Shown: positions 9,420 through 19,037 of the stretch, piece by piece
Layout of the letters: every line of letters begins with the position of its first letter
How positions within the stretch are numbered: position 1 is the first letter of the stretch
Source of the DNA: Biformimicrobium ophioploci
GTDB lineage: Bacteria; Pseudomonadota; Gammaproteobacteria; Pseudomonadales; Cellvibrionaceae
NCBI RefSeq assembly: GCF_030270605.1
Contig: NZ_BSYJ01000002.1
Span: 248,001 to 312,000, forward strand
Reading direction: 5' to 3'
DNA length: 64,000 nucleotides
Position numbers and translations under genes: made by a program
The notes under the pieces: generated by a model
What the model was told of the DNA's origin: nothing
The model's input: the letters and a program-made list of their open reading frames with translations, nothing else
The model's database searches: none

Positions 9420-9479
9420 GGGGTCAGAGTTTTGACTCTGACCCCTCGATACTGGGGTCAGAGCTATTGCTCTGACCCC
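9420..9479 (+). repeat. Two REP-like hairpins upstream of gatC
   Basis: Units 9420-9445 (arms GGGGTCAGAGT/ACTCTGACCCC, a compensated pair) and 9454-9479 (GGGGTCAGAGC/GCTCTGACCCC) are separated by only eight bases. The second is followed by AACT-ATTCAC, close to the family tag. These are the last copies in the window; none was seen in the following 54 kb. Confidence 0.92.
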
Positions 9480-9641
9480 AACTATTCACTGCCCCTATAA
9501 TTCCTTTTTGTGGTTTGCCGGTCAGTATGCCGGATGGCGCTGGCGCGTGCGTTCCAGCTGTGAGTGTTCACTCACTTGGCAGCTGAGGCGGGCAGGCCAC
9601 TTGCAAACCGATAAGGAGCGCAAAGTTATCACATTTACGCC

Positions 9642-9670
9642 TTGCCCTAAATCCCCGCCATTGTTAGAGT
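9642..9670 (+). promoter_or_regulatory. Candidate sigma-70 promoter for mreB
   Basis: TTGCCC (9642-9647) and TAGAGT (9665-9670) are separated by 17 bases. Each matches consensus at four of six positions. The -10 ends 88 bases before the mreB ATG. This is a by-eye match only. Confidence 0.35.
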
Positions 9671-9749
9671 TTCCCGATTCTCGCGGCCGCAGGCTGGTCG
9701 CGCGCGTGCGGCGCTTCCTGCGCCTGCCGAGGTAACAAAAATAAGGTAG

Positions 9750-10793
<1,044 letters not shown>

Positions 10794-10962
10794 ATCTATT
10801 TTACTCGCTGTGGCGGCGTTTAATTTGACCTTAAAATGCTCATTTACTCCCGGTAAACTCCGCTTTTTCGGCCAAATTTGCCTAGCCACAGCTTCGCCAA
10901 TAACGATTTACTAAATTTGTTTTGTTGTCTTTAGCTAAAGCAAAGGCAACGCATAAAAATAA

Positions 10963-10998
10963 AAGTACCCGCTGCGACCAGTCACGGCGGGTTTCGTT
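10963..10998 (+). terminator. Weak hairpin between mreB and mreC
   Basis: ACCCGC and GCGGGT pair around a loop of roughly 14 bases shortly before mreC, followed by TTTCGTTG rather than a clean T run. It could attenuate transcription from mreB into mreCD, as MreB is usually needed in excess. Confidence is low because the loop is long and the T tract poor. Confidence 0.3.
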
Positions 10999-11006
10999 GA
11001 CTTAAT

Positions 11007-11021
11007 GGGGGTGCACCCATT
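11007..11021 (+). promoter_or_regulatory. mreC: Ribosome binding site and AUU start codon of mreC
   Basis: GGGGGTG (11007-11013) resembles the Shine-Dalgarno GGAGGTG and ends five bases before ATT 11019. No ATG, GTG or TTG is available in frame between the in-frame TGA at 10998-11000 and this point, yet the conserved MreC N-terminus begins here. The sequence from ATGGG at 11005 to CCCAT at 11020 is also self-complementary and could hide the site. Confidence 0.6.
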
Positions 11022-11891
11022 AAACCGCTATTTACACGTGGTCCCTCCCAGGAATCCCGCATGCTGTTGCTGGGAGCCCTCGCTATCGCCCTGATTGTTG
11101 TTGGTCGCTATACCAACTGGCTGGCGCCGGTGCGCGATTTCGCCACGGGGCTTGCCGCACCGTTTCACTGGATCGCCGAAGCTCCTGGCCGGGTTGCGGA
11201 CTGGGCCGAGGGCGCCGTGGTGTCCCGCGCTGAGCTGGAAGAAGAGAACGATCGCCTCAAGCACCAATTGCTGCTGCTGCAGCACCGTGCCCAGCTGCTG
11301 GCCGCCGTGAAAGCGGAAAATACCAAGCTCAAGGAGCTGATGAACGCGCGCGAGCTGGTGGATGACCGGGTGGTGGTCACCGAGGTGATCGGCGTGTCGC
11401 CGGATCCGCAGGAGCATGTGCTGGTGCTGGACAAGGGGCGCGAGGATGGCCTGGTGCCGGGCACCCCGATCCTGGATGCGCACGGCCTGCTGGGGCAGGT
11501 GATCGAGGCCAGCGCCGGCAGTAGCCGCGTACTGCTGATCACAGATTCTTCCCACGCACTGCCGGTACAGGTGCAGCGTAACAATGTGCGCGCAGTGGCC
11601 GAGGGTACCGGCAACCTGTACCTGTTGCAGCTGCGCCATGTTTCCAATACCAGTGATGTCCGCGAAGGCGACGTGCTGCTGAGCTCCGGCCTCGGTGGTC
11701 GCTTCCCCGCTGGCTACCCGGTGGGGCAGGTGATTGCGATTCACCGCGACCCGGGCCAGCCGTTTGCCGATATCGACATCCGCCCGCGTGCACAGATGAG
11801 CCGCAGCCGCTTTGTGCTTGCCGTTACGGGCAAGGCCGGCGACGACGCACTTGAGGATGAACTGAACGGAGCCGACGGTGGAGCCCCATAG
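11019..11891 (+). CDS. mreC: Rod shape-determining protein MreC, probable AUU start
   Basis: MreC is a periplasmic scaffold of the elongasome, anchored by one N-terminal helix. The first ATG in frame is 11061, but upstream codons read IKPLFTRGPSQESR, which aligns residue for residue with the known E. coli start MKPIFSRGPSLQIR. The first position here is ATT, so initiation at AUU is the simplest reading, giving 290 residues. A membrane helix (MLLLGALAIALIVVG), a coiled coil (about 60-100) and the two beta domains (VLVLDKGREDGLVPG, LSSGLGGRFPAGYPVG) follow. If the G run at 11007 were one base longer, ATG 11005 would come into frame. It overlaps mreD by 14 bases. Confidence 0.85.
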   Translation: MKPLFTRGPSQESRMLLLGALAIALIVVGRYTNWLAPVRDFATGLAAPFHWIAEAPGRVADWAEGAVVSRAELEEENDRLKHQLLLLQHRAQLLAAVKAENTKLKELMNARELVDDRVVVTEVIGVSPDPQEHVLVLDKGREDGLVPGTPILDAHGLLGQVIEASAGSSRVLLITDSSHALPVQVQRNNVRAVAEGTGNLYLLQLRHVSNTSDVREGDVLLSSGLGGRFPAGYPVGQVIAIHRDPGQPFADIDIRPRAQMSRSRFVLAVTGKAGDDALEDELNGADGGAP

Positions 11892-12357
11892 CCGCTGGTT
11901 TATCGCCGCCACTTTCCTTGCGGGGCTGCTGCTGGCGGTGGCGCCGCTCGCCCATAACTGGCAGTGGTTCCGGCCCGCCTTTATTTCCCTGTTGGTAATT
12001 TTCTGGGTCACGCGCATGCCTACGGTATTTGGTGTGGGATTCGCGTGGTTGGCGGGGCTGATCCAGGACCTGGTTACCGGTGCCGCCATCGGCAGCCACG
12101 CCCTTTCCCTGGCGGCCATCGCCTATCTGTGCCTGCTGTTTTACCGGCGTATGCGCGCCTACAGCGCGGGCCAGCAGGTGTTGCTGGTGTTTGTGCTGGT
12201 GGGTATCCAGCAGCTGGTCAGCGTTTGGGTGCATGAATTTGCCGGCAAGCCGGCACAGGGATTGGTATTTCTCTGGCCGGCAGCCACCAGCGCGCTGCTG
12301 TGGCCGGTGGTATCCGGTCTCCTGCACCGTTATTTCACCCAGTTGCAGGTGCGCTAG
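11878..12357 (+). CDS. mreD: Rod shape-determining protein MreD
   Basis: MreD, 159 residues, is a small inner-membrane protein with about five helices that works with MreC and the RodA-PBP2 pair. The pattern FISLLVIFWVTRMP, GFAWLAGLIQDLVTGAAIGSH and ALSLAAIAYL is typical, including the conserved Gly-Leu-x-x-Asp in the second half. It starts at GTG 11878 within the last codons of mreC, implying translational coupling. It is followed two bases later by maf. Confidence 0.94.
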   Translation: MEPHSRWFIAATFLAGLLLAVAPLAHNWQWFRPAFISLLVIFWVTRMPTVFGVGFAWLAGLIQDLVTGAAIGSHALSLAAIAYLCLLFYRRMRAYSAGQQVLLVFVLVGIQQLVSVWVHEFAGKPAQGLVFLWPAATSALLWPVVSGLLHRYFTQLQVR

Positions 12358-12359
12358 CC

Positions 12360-12977
12360 ATGTCCGCGAACCCGAAAACACTGGTCCTCGCCTCCGGCTC
12401 GCCGCGCCGCGCGGAGCTGCTGCTTCAAGTGGGGGTGGATTTTGATGTGGTGCTGCCCCGGGTGGAGGAAGTCCACCGCGAGGGGGAGTCGCCGCAGGAC
12501 TACGTGCAGCGCCTGGCGCTGGAGAAAGCCCGCTGTGTGCAGTCGCGACTGGCCGACTGCACCAGCTGGGTGCTGGCAGCAGATACAATTGGCGTGTGTG
12601 CCAACCGCATACTGGAAAAGCCGCTCGACAAGGCGGACTATGAAAGCATGATGCGCGCCATGTCGGGCAAGGAACACCTGGTCCTGACCGGTGTGGCGCT
12701 GGTGGGGCCCGACCTGGCGGATGTTCAGCAGGAGTTCAGCCGCGCGGTGGAGACTGTAGTGACCTTTCGGGCGCTGCAGGATGCCCATATCGATGCCTAC
12801 TGGCGCACCGGCGAACCGCAGGACAAGGCCGGCGGCTACGGTATCCAGGGCATGGGTGCCATGCTGGTCGCGGGAATCCGCGGCAGCTACAGCAACGTGG
12901 TCGGGCTGCCACTGGAAACCGTGGCCGAACTGTTTGATGAAGTGGGCCTGAACTACTGGCAGGACCCAGCGGAGTAA
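12360..12977 (+). CDS. maf: Maf family nucleotide pyrophosphatase (dTTP/UTP type, YhdE)
   Basis: A 205-residue Maf/YhdE protein, expected to hydrolyse dTTP, UTP and modified nucleotides to monophosphates, thereby cleaning the pool and affecting division. Visible motifs are LASGSPRRAELL at the N-terminus, LAADTIG with its catalytic Asp, and DKAGGYGIQGMGA. An upstream in-frame start exists inside mreD, but ATG 12360, two bases after the mreD stop, gives the normal family length. The gene sits in the conserved mreBCD-maf-rng order. Confidence 0.93.
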   Translation: MSANPKTLVLASGSPRRAELLLQVGVDFDVVLPRVEEVHREGESPQDYVQRLALEKARCVQSRLADCTSWVLAADTIGVCANRILEKPLDKADYESMMRAMSGKEHLVLTGVALVGPDLADVQQEFSRAVETVVTFRALQDAHIDAYWRTGEPQDKAGGYGIQGMGAMLVAGIRGSYSNVVGLPLETVAELFDEVGLNYWQDPAE

Positions 12978-12979
12978 CA

Positions 12980-14473
12980 ATGGCTGTCAACGAAGAGATC
13001 CTGATCAACGTCGCCCCGATGGAGACCCGCGTCGCGCTGGTGGAAAACGGTGTGCTGCAGGAAGTTTATCTCGAGCGCACCCAGCGGCGCGGCATCGTCG
13101 GTAATATTTTCAAGGGCAAGGTAGTGCGCGTGCTGCCGGGCATGCAGGCCGCATTTGTAGATATTGGCCTTGAGAAGGCGGGCTTTATCCACGCGTCTGA
13201 CATTGCGCCGCTGGATGACTCCGGCATGGAGGACCGCAACGGCGAGGTGGCGGATATCCGTGAGCTGGTGCGTGAGGGGCAGTCGCTGGTGGTGCAGGTG
13301 GTGAAAGACCCCATCGGCACCAAGGGCGCGCGCCTGACCACGCACCTGTCCGTTTCCGCGCGCTACCTGGTTTACATGCCTTATACCCGCCACATTGGTG
13401 TTTCCAACCGCATCGAGGAAGAAGTCGAGCGCGAGCGCCTCAAGCAGCTGGTGGAAGAGTCCAGCGCAAAACTGGCAGAAAGCGGCCAGACCGGCAGCGG
13501 TGGCTTTATCCTGCGCACCGTGGCCGAGGGCGTGAGCGAGGACGAGTTGCTGCTGGATATCCCGTTCCTGTACAGGCTCTGGAACGAAATGGAAGAGCGC
13601 ATCAAGTCGCGCCCGGTGCCGAGTGTGATCTACGAGGATTTGCCGCTCTTTATGCGTACCATGCGCGACCTGGCGCGGCCGCATACGGAAAAGGTACGCA
13701 TCGATTCGCGCGAAGCCTATGCGCGTGTGGCCAAGTTTGCCAACAAGTTTGCGCCGGAGATTGCCAACCGTATCGAGCATTATCCGGGCGAGCGGCCGCT
13801 GTTCGACCTGTACAGCGTGGAAGATGAAATCGAGAAGGCGCTGGACAACAAGGTCACCCTGAAATCCGGTGGTTACCTGATTGTCGAGCAGACCGAGGCC
13901 ATGAGCACCATCGACGTCAATACCGGTGCGTTTGTGGGCCATCGCAACCTTGAGGAAACCATCTTCAAGACCAACCTCGAGGCCGCCACCACCATTGCGC
14001 GGCAACTGCGCCTGCGCAACCTCGGCGGCATCATCATCATCGACTTTATCGACATGCAGGACGAGGAGCACCAGCGCCAGGTGCTACGCACCCTGGAAAA
14101 GGCGATGGAGCGGGACAACGCCAAGACCTGTATTACTGGCGTGTCCGAGCTGGGGCTGGTGGAGATGACCCGCAAGCGCACGCGCGAGTCCCTCGGCCAG
14201 CTGATGTGCGAGCCGTGCTCCGTCTGTCACGGCCGCGGCACGCTGAAGTCTGCGGAAACTGTCTGCTACGAGATTTTCCGCGAGATCATCCGCGAGGCCC
14301 GCGCCTATGACAGTGAAAAGTTCATGGTGCTGGCGAGCCAGATGGTGATCGAGCGCCTGCTCGACGAGGAGTCGGCCAACGTTGCTGACCTGGAAGAGTT
14401 TGTCGGCCGCCCGATCCAGTTTCAGGTGGAGCCCATTTATACGCAGGAACAATATGACATCATCCTCGTATAA
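12980..14473 (+). CDS. rng: Ribonuclease G
   Basis: RNase G, 497 residues, is a single-strand endoribonuclease that processes the 5' end of 16S rRNA and some mRNAs. The S1 RNA-binding domain comes first (GNIFKGKVVRVLPGMQAAFVDIG). The DNase I-like catalytic part holds TIDVNTG and the Asp of IIIIDFIDMQDEEH (near residue 355). The zinc-link motif CEPC is at 410-413. The long C-terminal scaffold of RNase E is absent, which makes RNase G the better name. It begins two bases after maf and is followed by yhdP 33 bases later, so all are probably co-transcribed. Confidence 0.96.
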   Translation: MAVNEEILINVAPMETRVALVENGVLQEVYLERTQRRGIVGNIFKGKVVRVLPGMQAAFVDIGLEKAGFIHASDIAPLDDSGMEDRNGEVADIRELVREGQSLVVQVVKDPIGTKGARLTTHLSVSARYLVYMPYTRHIGVSNRIEEEVERERLKQLVEESSAKLAESGQTGSGGFILRTVAEGVSEDELLLDIPFLYRLWNEMEERIKSRPVPSVIYEDLPLFMRTMRDLARPHTEKVRIDSREAYARVAKFANKFAPEIANRIEHYPGERPLFDLYSVEDEIEKALDNKVTLKSGGYLIVEQTEAMSTIDVNTGAFVGHRNLEETIFKTNLEAATTIARQLRLRNLGGIIIIDFIDMQDEEHQRQVLRTLEKAMERDNAKTCITGVSELGLVEMTRKRTRESLGQLMCEPCSVCHGRGTLKSAETVCYEIFREIIREARAYDSEKFMVLASQMVIERLLDEESANVADLEEFVGRPIQFQVEPIYTQEQYDIILV

Positions 14474-14506
14474 GCAGATCGACCGCACGCCGGGGACCGC
14501 AGCCTG

Positions 14507-17500
14507 ATGGCGGCGGTGCGCTGGCTCGCGCGCAAGATCTGGTTGGTTGCCATTATCGTGGTAATTGGCCTGGCGCTGCTGGTCCAGATTGGACGGGTGG
14601 CGTCGCCCCATATCGGTCGCCTGCAGCCGGAGATCACCGGCTGGCTGTCCGACCGCCTCGGTGCCGAGGTGCAGGTGGATTCCCTTGCACTGGACTGGCA
14701 GGCGCTGAATATTGCCCTGCGTGTGGGCGGGTTGCGTGCCGGCAAGGACGGCGACCTGGCCATGGATGCGGGCCTGTTCCATTTTGACCTGCTGGCTTCC
14801 CTGCGTGCGCGTGAGCTGACCTGGCGTGAGGTGGAAGTTCGCGGCCTGCGTGTAACCCTTGAGCAACATGAATCCGGCCAGTGGTGGATCCAGGGGATCC
14901 CGTTCGAGCCGGATTCTGATGCAGCCCGCAAGCGCCGCGAGGCGCGTGAGGGCAAGCTGCCGGTGGGCGACCCGCTGCGTATCTTTTCTGTCGGGCCGCG
15001 GGTCAATATCGAACATGCCGAAATCGGCCTCGTCTTCAACGATGACGTTTCCAGCAGTATTTCCATTCCCGAGATCCGCGTCGAGAATGCGCGCGGTTTC
15101 CATCGCCTGACCGCCCGCGCTTATGTCGGGGATTCCGCTAACGACCCCTACGGCGATTTTTTTGCCGATCCCTTTGGCGACCCGGCCAAGGGCGATACTG
15201 CCCGCACCGAATCTTTCCGCATGTTGCTGGAAGGGCGGGGCGAGCCGCGTGACCCGGAAAGCTTCGAACTGGCTGGCTACCTGGAGCTGAAGGATTTCGC
15301 GGTAGAGGAAGATGTTGTCAGCGCACTCGGCAAGGTGCTAGGGGTCAAGCCGCGCTATCATTGGGCGGGGCCCAAGACCGCGGAAGGCAGGCTGTGGCTG
15401 GAGCGCGGCAGTGACCAGGGCTACAGCCTGCGCGGCGAATTGCAGATGAAGGGGCCCGACCCGGCTGGTTCAGGGATTGCGGATAACAAAGAAACCGCTG
15501 GTGCGCAGGCAGAAACTGAAGACACGGAAGAGGTGACTTCGTTGCTGGCGCCGCTGCGCGGCTTCAAATCCAATGTCACCGGTAGCTGGCAGCCTGGCAG
15601 CTGGCGGGTGGTGTTACAGGACATGGCAGTAGACTGGCAGGGCACCGAGTTGCCGCCGTTCAGTCTGCAGGCCGCGTCCGGCGATGAGGGCCTGACACTG
15701 TCCATGGATCAGCTCGATCTTGCGGGCTGGACCCAGGTAGCGCGTGAGCTGGCACTGTTGCCGGAGAAGCATCAGCAGACCATTGATACGCTGGCGCCCT
15801 CGGGCAAGCTGCGCGATCTCTACTTTGGTCTCGACTCCGGTGAATTCAGCATCCGCGCGCGTCTCGACAAGGTCAACGCCAGCGCCTGGAAAGGTGCACC
15901 TTCTATCAAGGGGGCCGATGGCTTCCTGACCGTCAATCGCAGGGGCGGCGCGGTGCTGCTGGACAGTGCCGGTGAGTTTGAGCTGGGTTTCCCGAAACTG
16001 TACGAGGAGCCGTTCCGCCTCTCCGCAATCAGTGGCGCCATTGGCTGGCAGGTTGACCGCGACGCAAACCAGGTACTGGTCTACTCCGGGCCACTGGATC
16101 TCGAGGGTGAACTGGGTGAGATACGCGGTCAGTTCCTTGCTGATGGGCCGTTTGTCGCAGAGTCCGCGCCCACGGACCTGACCCTGTCGATGAGCCTGAA
16201 AAACTCGCCGCTTTCCAACCAGCGCCTGCTGGTGCCTTACACCGCACCGAAGAATCTGCGCGACTGGCTGGCGGCAGCGCTCAAAGGCGAGTCTGTGGGT
16301 ACGGCCGAACGCGCCAGCTTTGTTTACCGCGGCAACAACTGGCCGAAGCCGTTGCGTGCGAGCAAGAAGTTGGGCCTTGCGCCCGAGCGCCAGACAGTGC
16401 AGCTGCGCATCGCCACGAAAGAGGCGCGTCTCAAGTACCACCCGGACTGGCCGGCGGTGGAAGATATGGCGGCTACCATCCTGGTGGACGATGCCGATGT
16501 GCAGGTGCAGGCGCCCTCCGCGAAAATCGCCGGCCTGCAGGCGGGCCCGTTACTGGTGGCAACCGCACCAGCACCCGGTGGCACCGGTTCCATGCTGGGT
16601 GTGCGCGCGTCGCTCAAGGGCGATGCCGGACGGGGGCTCGAGGTTATTCGCAAGTCACCGCTGCGCACGCAGTTTGGTGATGCTTTCGATACATGGAAGC
16701 TCGCGGGCGAGATCAGCGGCGACCTGACCCTGTCGCAGCCGCTCGGCGGCGCGGACCTGACGCCGCGCCAGAATATCAAACTGAACCTGGACAAGGCGGC
16801 CCTGGAAATCCCGCACCTGCGCCTGCCGTTTGAAAAGCTGGCCGGCAAGCTGGTGTATGAAACTGCGACCGGCCTGAGCGGCAGTGAGTTTGCCGGGCAG
16901 CTGTGGGGCAAGCCCGTCAGCGCCAGGATTCGACAGCCTGGCGAGGGCAAGCAGAAGGGCACCCTGATACTGTTACAGGGGCGCACCGATGGCGAGGTCC
17001 TCAAGGCATGGAGTGGTCGCCCGGAATTTGACTGGTTCCAGGGCGAGATGGTTTACACCGCGAATCTGAGCCTGCCTTCGAAAGACAGCGGCCTCGGTTA
17101 CAACGCCCTGTTCGAGCTGGAAACCGAACTGGAGGGCGTGGAAGTCACACTGCCGGCGCCGTTCAGGAAAGCCGCGAACGAATCGCGCAACCTGCGCCTG
17201 CGTTTGCCCATGGGCGCCGAGGGAAATCTCTACGACCTGCGCTATGGTGAGCTGGCACACGCGCGTTTCTGGCAAGCGGGGCAAAAGCTGGACCGGGCCG
17301 CGATCCACGTTGGCGGTGCCGCCCAATTGCCGGACGAGCCAGCAATCACCATCGACGGTGCACTGCCCGAGCTGGCATTCGCCGAGTGGCGGCAAGCCCT
17401 GTCCATCTACGAGGCCGAGCCTTTGCCGGCAGGTGCAGTAGAGGACGCGGCTGCAGATAAGGCGGCTGACGACGCTGGCACCGTGCTGCCCATCGACCTG

Positions 17501-18937
17501 AATATCCGCACCGCTTCGCTGCAGCTGGGCGCGCTGGAAATACCCCGGATTGCATTGTCCGGGCGCGGCCACGAAGGCCTGTGGGCCATCCTGTTCAAAA
17601 GTGAGATGGCTACCGGCAACCTGACCTACACGGCCGCTGCAGAGACACCCCTGGACCTGAAGCTCGATCACCTGAACCTGCCCGAATTTAATACAGCGCT
17701 CAGCGCCGACGCGGAAGGTGAAGCTGATGAGAATAAAAGTCAGCAAATTGCCGATGCGTTACTGAATGATGCCACTCCGGAGGTTGTACAAGAGGAAGCC
17801 CAGGAGAGCGACCAAGAGGCAGCTCAGGATGAAACCCGGGCGGGCATACAGGAATCTGTCGCAGTGGCTGTAGAAGAACCGGCTGTGGAAACAGCATCTG
17901 CGGCGACGCCGGGCCCCTGGAGCCAGCTGGACTTTGCCGATCTGGTGGCGGTGGATTTCCGCATCAACAAGCTGCGGCTTGGTGAGCGCGAGCTCGGTTT
18001 CTGGACCGGGGAACTGCGTCCCGAGGCAGAGCGCTTATTGATCAACAATATCAGCGGCATGATCACGGGTGTTGAAATTACCGGTTTTGCTCCGGCAGAA
18101 GAAAATCGCGGTGCGCAGCTTGTCTGGTCACGCGAAGCCGGTAAGGAGCAGACCACTTTTGTCGGCCAATTGCGCGCTGCCAATTTCGCCGATGTACTCA
18201 GGGCCTGGGACCAGCCGGGATTGCTGGAAAGCGAAAGTGCCCGATTCAATACTGCGCTCAGCTGGGCGGGTGCACCGATTGAAATGCGCAGCGAAACGCT
18301 GGAAGGGGAGCTTGCCGTCAATATCCAGAGCGGCCGCTTCCTGCGCTCTACCGGCAATGCCAGCTCAGCGTTGCTGCGCCTGCTGGCACTGTTCAACTTT
18401 GACAGCTGGGCGCGTCGCCTGCGCCTGGACTTTTCCGATCTGGTCCAGAGCGGCATGGCCTTCGACAGTGTCCGCGGTGAGATGCATTTCCGCGGCGGAG
18501 ACGAGATCCTGCTGGCGGTGCCGCTGCAGGTTAAGGGGCCGTCCAGCGAGCTGCAGATGGCCGGCACCCTGGATATGGTGCGCGAGCAGCTGGACCTGAC
18601 TCTGGTGGCCACCCTGCCGGTGGGCAGTAACCTCGCACTGGTGGCAGCGGTCGCCGGCGGCCTGCCGGCTGCGGCGGGCGTGTACCTGATCAGCAAGGTG
18701 TTCAAGAAGCAGGTCGATAAGGTGGCGAGTGTCAGTTACCGCATCGACGGGGACTGGGATGACCCGACCATTCGCTTCGACAAGCTGTTCGACGACGAAG
18801 GAGCCAGGCGCGAAGCCGCGCGACAGGGCCCGCGCGAGCCGGATTCGCTCCCGGAAGCCCCCAGGCAATCGGAAGCTGACGGGCGTGTTGAATCTGATGA
18901 GTCCGATAAGTCAGAAAGGGAGCCACCTAAGTCCTGA
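14507..18937 (+). CDS. yhdP: YhdP family AsmA-like envelope lipid-transport protein
   Basis: A 1476-residue protein with one N-terminal helix (KIWLVAIIVVIGLALLVQI) and a huge periplasmic region of repeated beta strands, as in YhdP/TamB/AsmA proteins. These are thought to form grooves that carry phospholipid between the membranes. The C-terminal AsmA-like part (RSTGNASSALLRLLALFNFD, then LDLTLVATLPVGSNLALVA) is well conserved. It is longer than the roughly 1270 residues of E. coli YhdP. Part of the excess is an acidic Glu/Gln/Ala-rich stretch at about 1066-1135, and the tail (after 1445) is charged and probably disordered. It follows rng as in related genomes. Confidence 0.9.
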   Translation: MAAVRWLARKIWLVAIIVVIGLALLVQIGRVASPHIGRLQPEITGWLSDRLGAEVQVDSLALDWQALNIALRVGGLRAGKDGDLAMDAGLFHFDLLASLRARELTWREVEVRGLRVTLEQHESGQWWIQGIPFEPDSDAARKRREAREGKLPVGDPLRIFSVGPRVNIEHAEIGLVFNDDVSSSISIPEIRVENARGFHRLTARAYVGDSANDPYGDFFADPFGDPAKGDTARTESFRMLLEGRGEPRDPESFELAGYLELKDFAVEEDVVSALGKVLGVKPRYHWAGPKTAEGRLWLERGSDQGYSLRGELQMKGPDPAGSGIADNKETAGAQAETEDTEEVTSLLAPLRGFKSNVTGSWQPGSWRVVLQDMAVDWQGTELPPFSLQAASGDEGLTLSMDQLDLAGWTQVARELALLPEKHQQTIDTLAPSGKLRDLYFGLDSGEFSIRARLDKVNASAWKGAPSIKGADGFLTVNRRGGAVLLDSAGEFELGFPKLYEEPFRLSAISGAIGWQVDRDANQVLVYSGPLDLEGELGEIRGQFLADGPFVAESAPTDLTLSMSLKNSPLSNQRLLVPYTAPKNLRDWLAAALKGESVGTAERASFVYRGNNWPKPLRASKKLGLAPERQTVQLRIATKEARLKYHPDWPAVEDMAATILVDDADVQVQAPSAKIAGLQAGPLLVATAPAPGGTGSMLGVRASLKGDAGRGLEVIRKSPLRTQFGDAFDTWKLAGEISGDLTLSQPLGGADLTPRQNIKLNLDKAALEIPHLRLPFEKLAGKLVYETATGLSGSEFAGQLWGKPVSARIRQPGEGKQKGTLILLQGRTDGEVLKAWSGRPEFDWFQGEMVYTANLSLPSKDSGLGYNALFELETELEGVEVTLPAPFRKAANESRNLRLRLPMGAEGNLYDLRYGELAHARFWQAGQKLDRAAIHVGGAAQLPDEPAITIDGALPELAFAEWRQALSIYEAEPLPAGAVEDAAADKAADDAGTVLPIDLNIRTASLQLGALEIPRIALSGRGHEGLWAILFKSEMATGNLTYTAAAETPLDLKLDHLNLPEFNTALSADAEGEADENKSQQIADALLNDATPEVVQEEAQESDQEAAQDETRAGIQESVAVAVEEPAVETASAATPGPWSQLDFADLVAVDFRINKLRLGERELGFWTGELRPEAERLLINNISGMITGVEITGFAPAEENRGAQLVWSREAGKEQTTFVGQLRAANFADVLRAWDQPGLLESESARFNTALSWAGAPIEMRSETLEGELAVNIQSGRFLRSTGNASSALLRLLALFNFDSWARRLRLDFSDLVQSGMAFDSVRGEMHFRGGDEILLAVPLQVKGPSSELQMAGTLDMVREQLDLTLVATLPVGSNLALVAAVAGGLPAAAGVYLISKVFKKQVDKVASVSYRIDGDWDDPTIRFDKLFDDEGARREAARQGPREPDSLPEAPRQSEADGRVESDESDKSEREPPKS

Positions 18938-19037
18938 ATTGGGTCCAGAGTGGTTGCATTTTTCGAATAAATCTTCGATATTGCCTGTTCCATAACGAAT
19001 AAAAATCGCGCCACGCAGTGCGGGGGGATTCAGGGAA

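Noticed and set aside
1021-9479. Reading all GGGGTCAGAG hairpins as ordinary rho-independent terminators
   Set aside because: Most lack a T run, they occur in tandem and upstream of genes, and two lie inside an operon; REP-like elements fit better.
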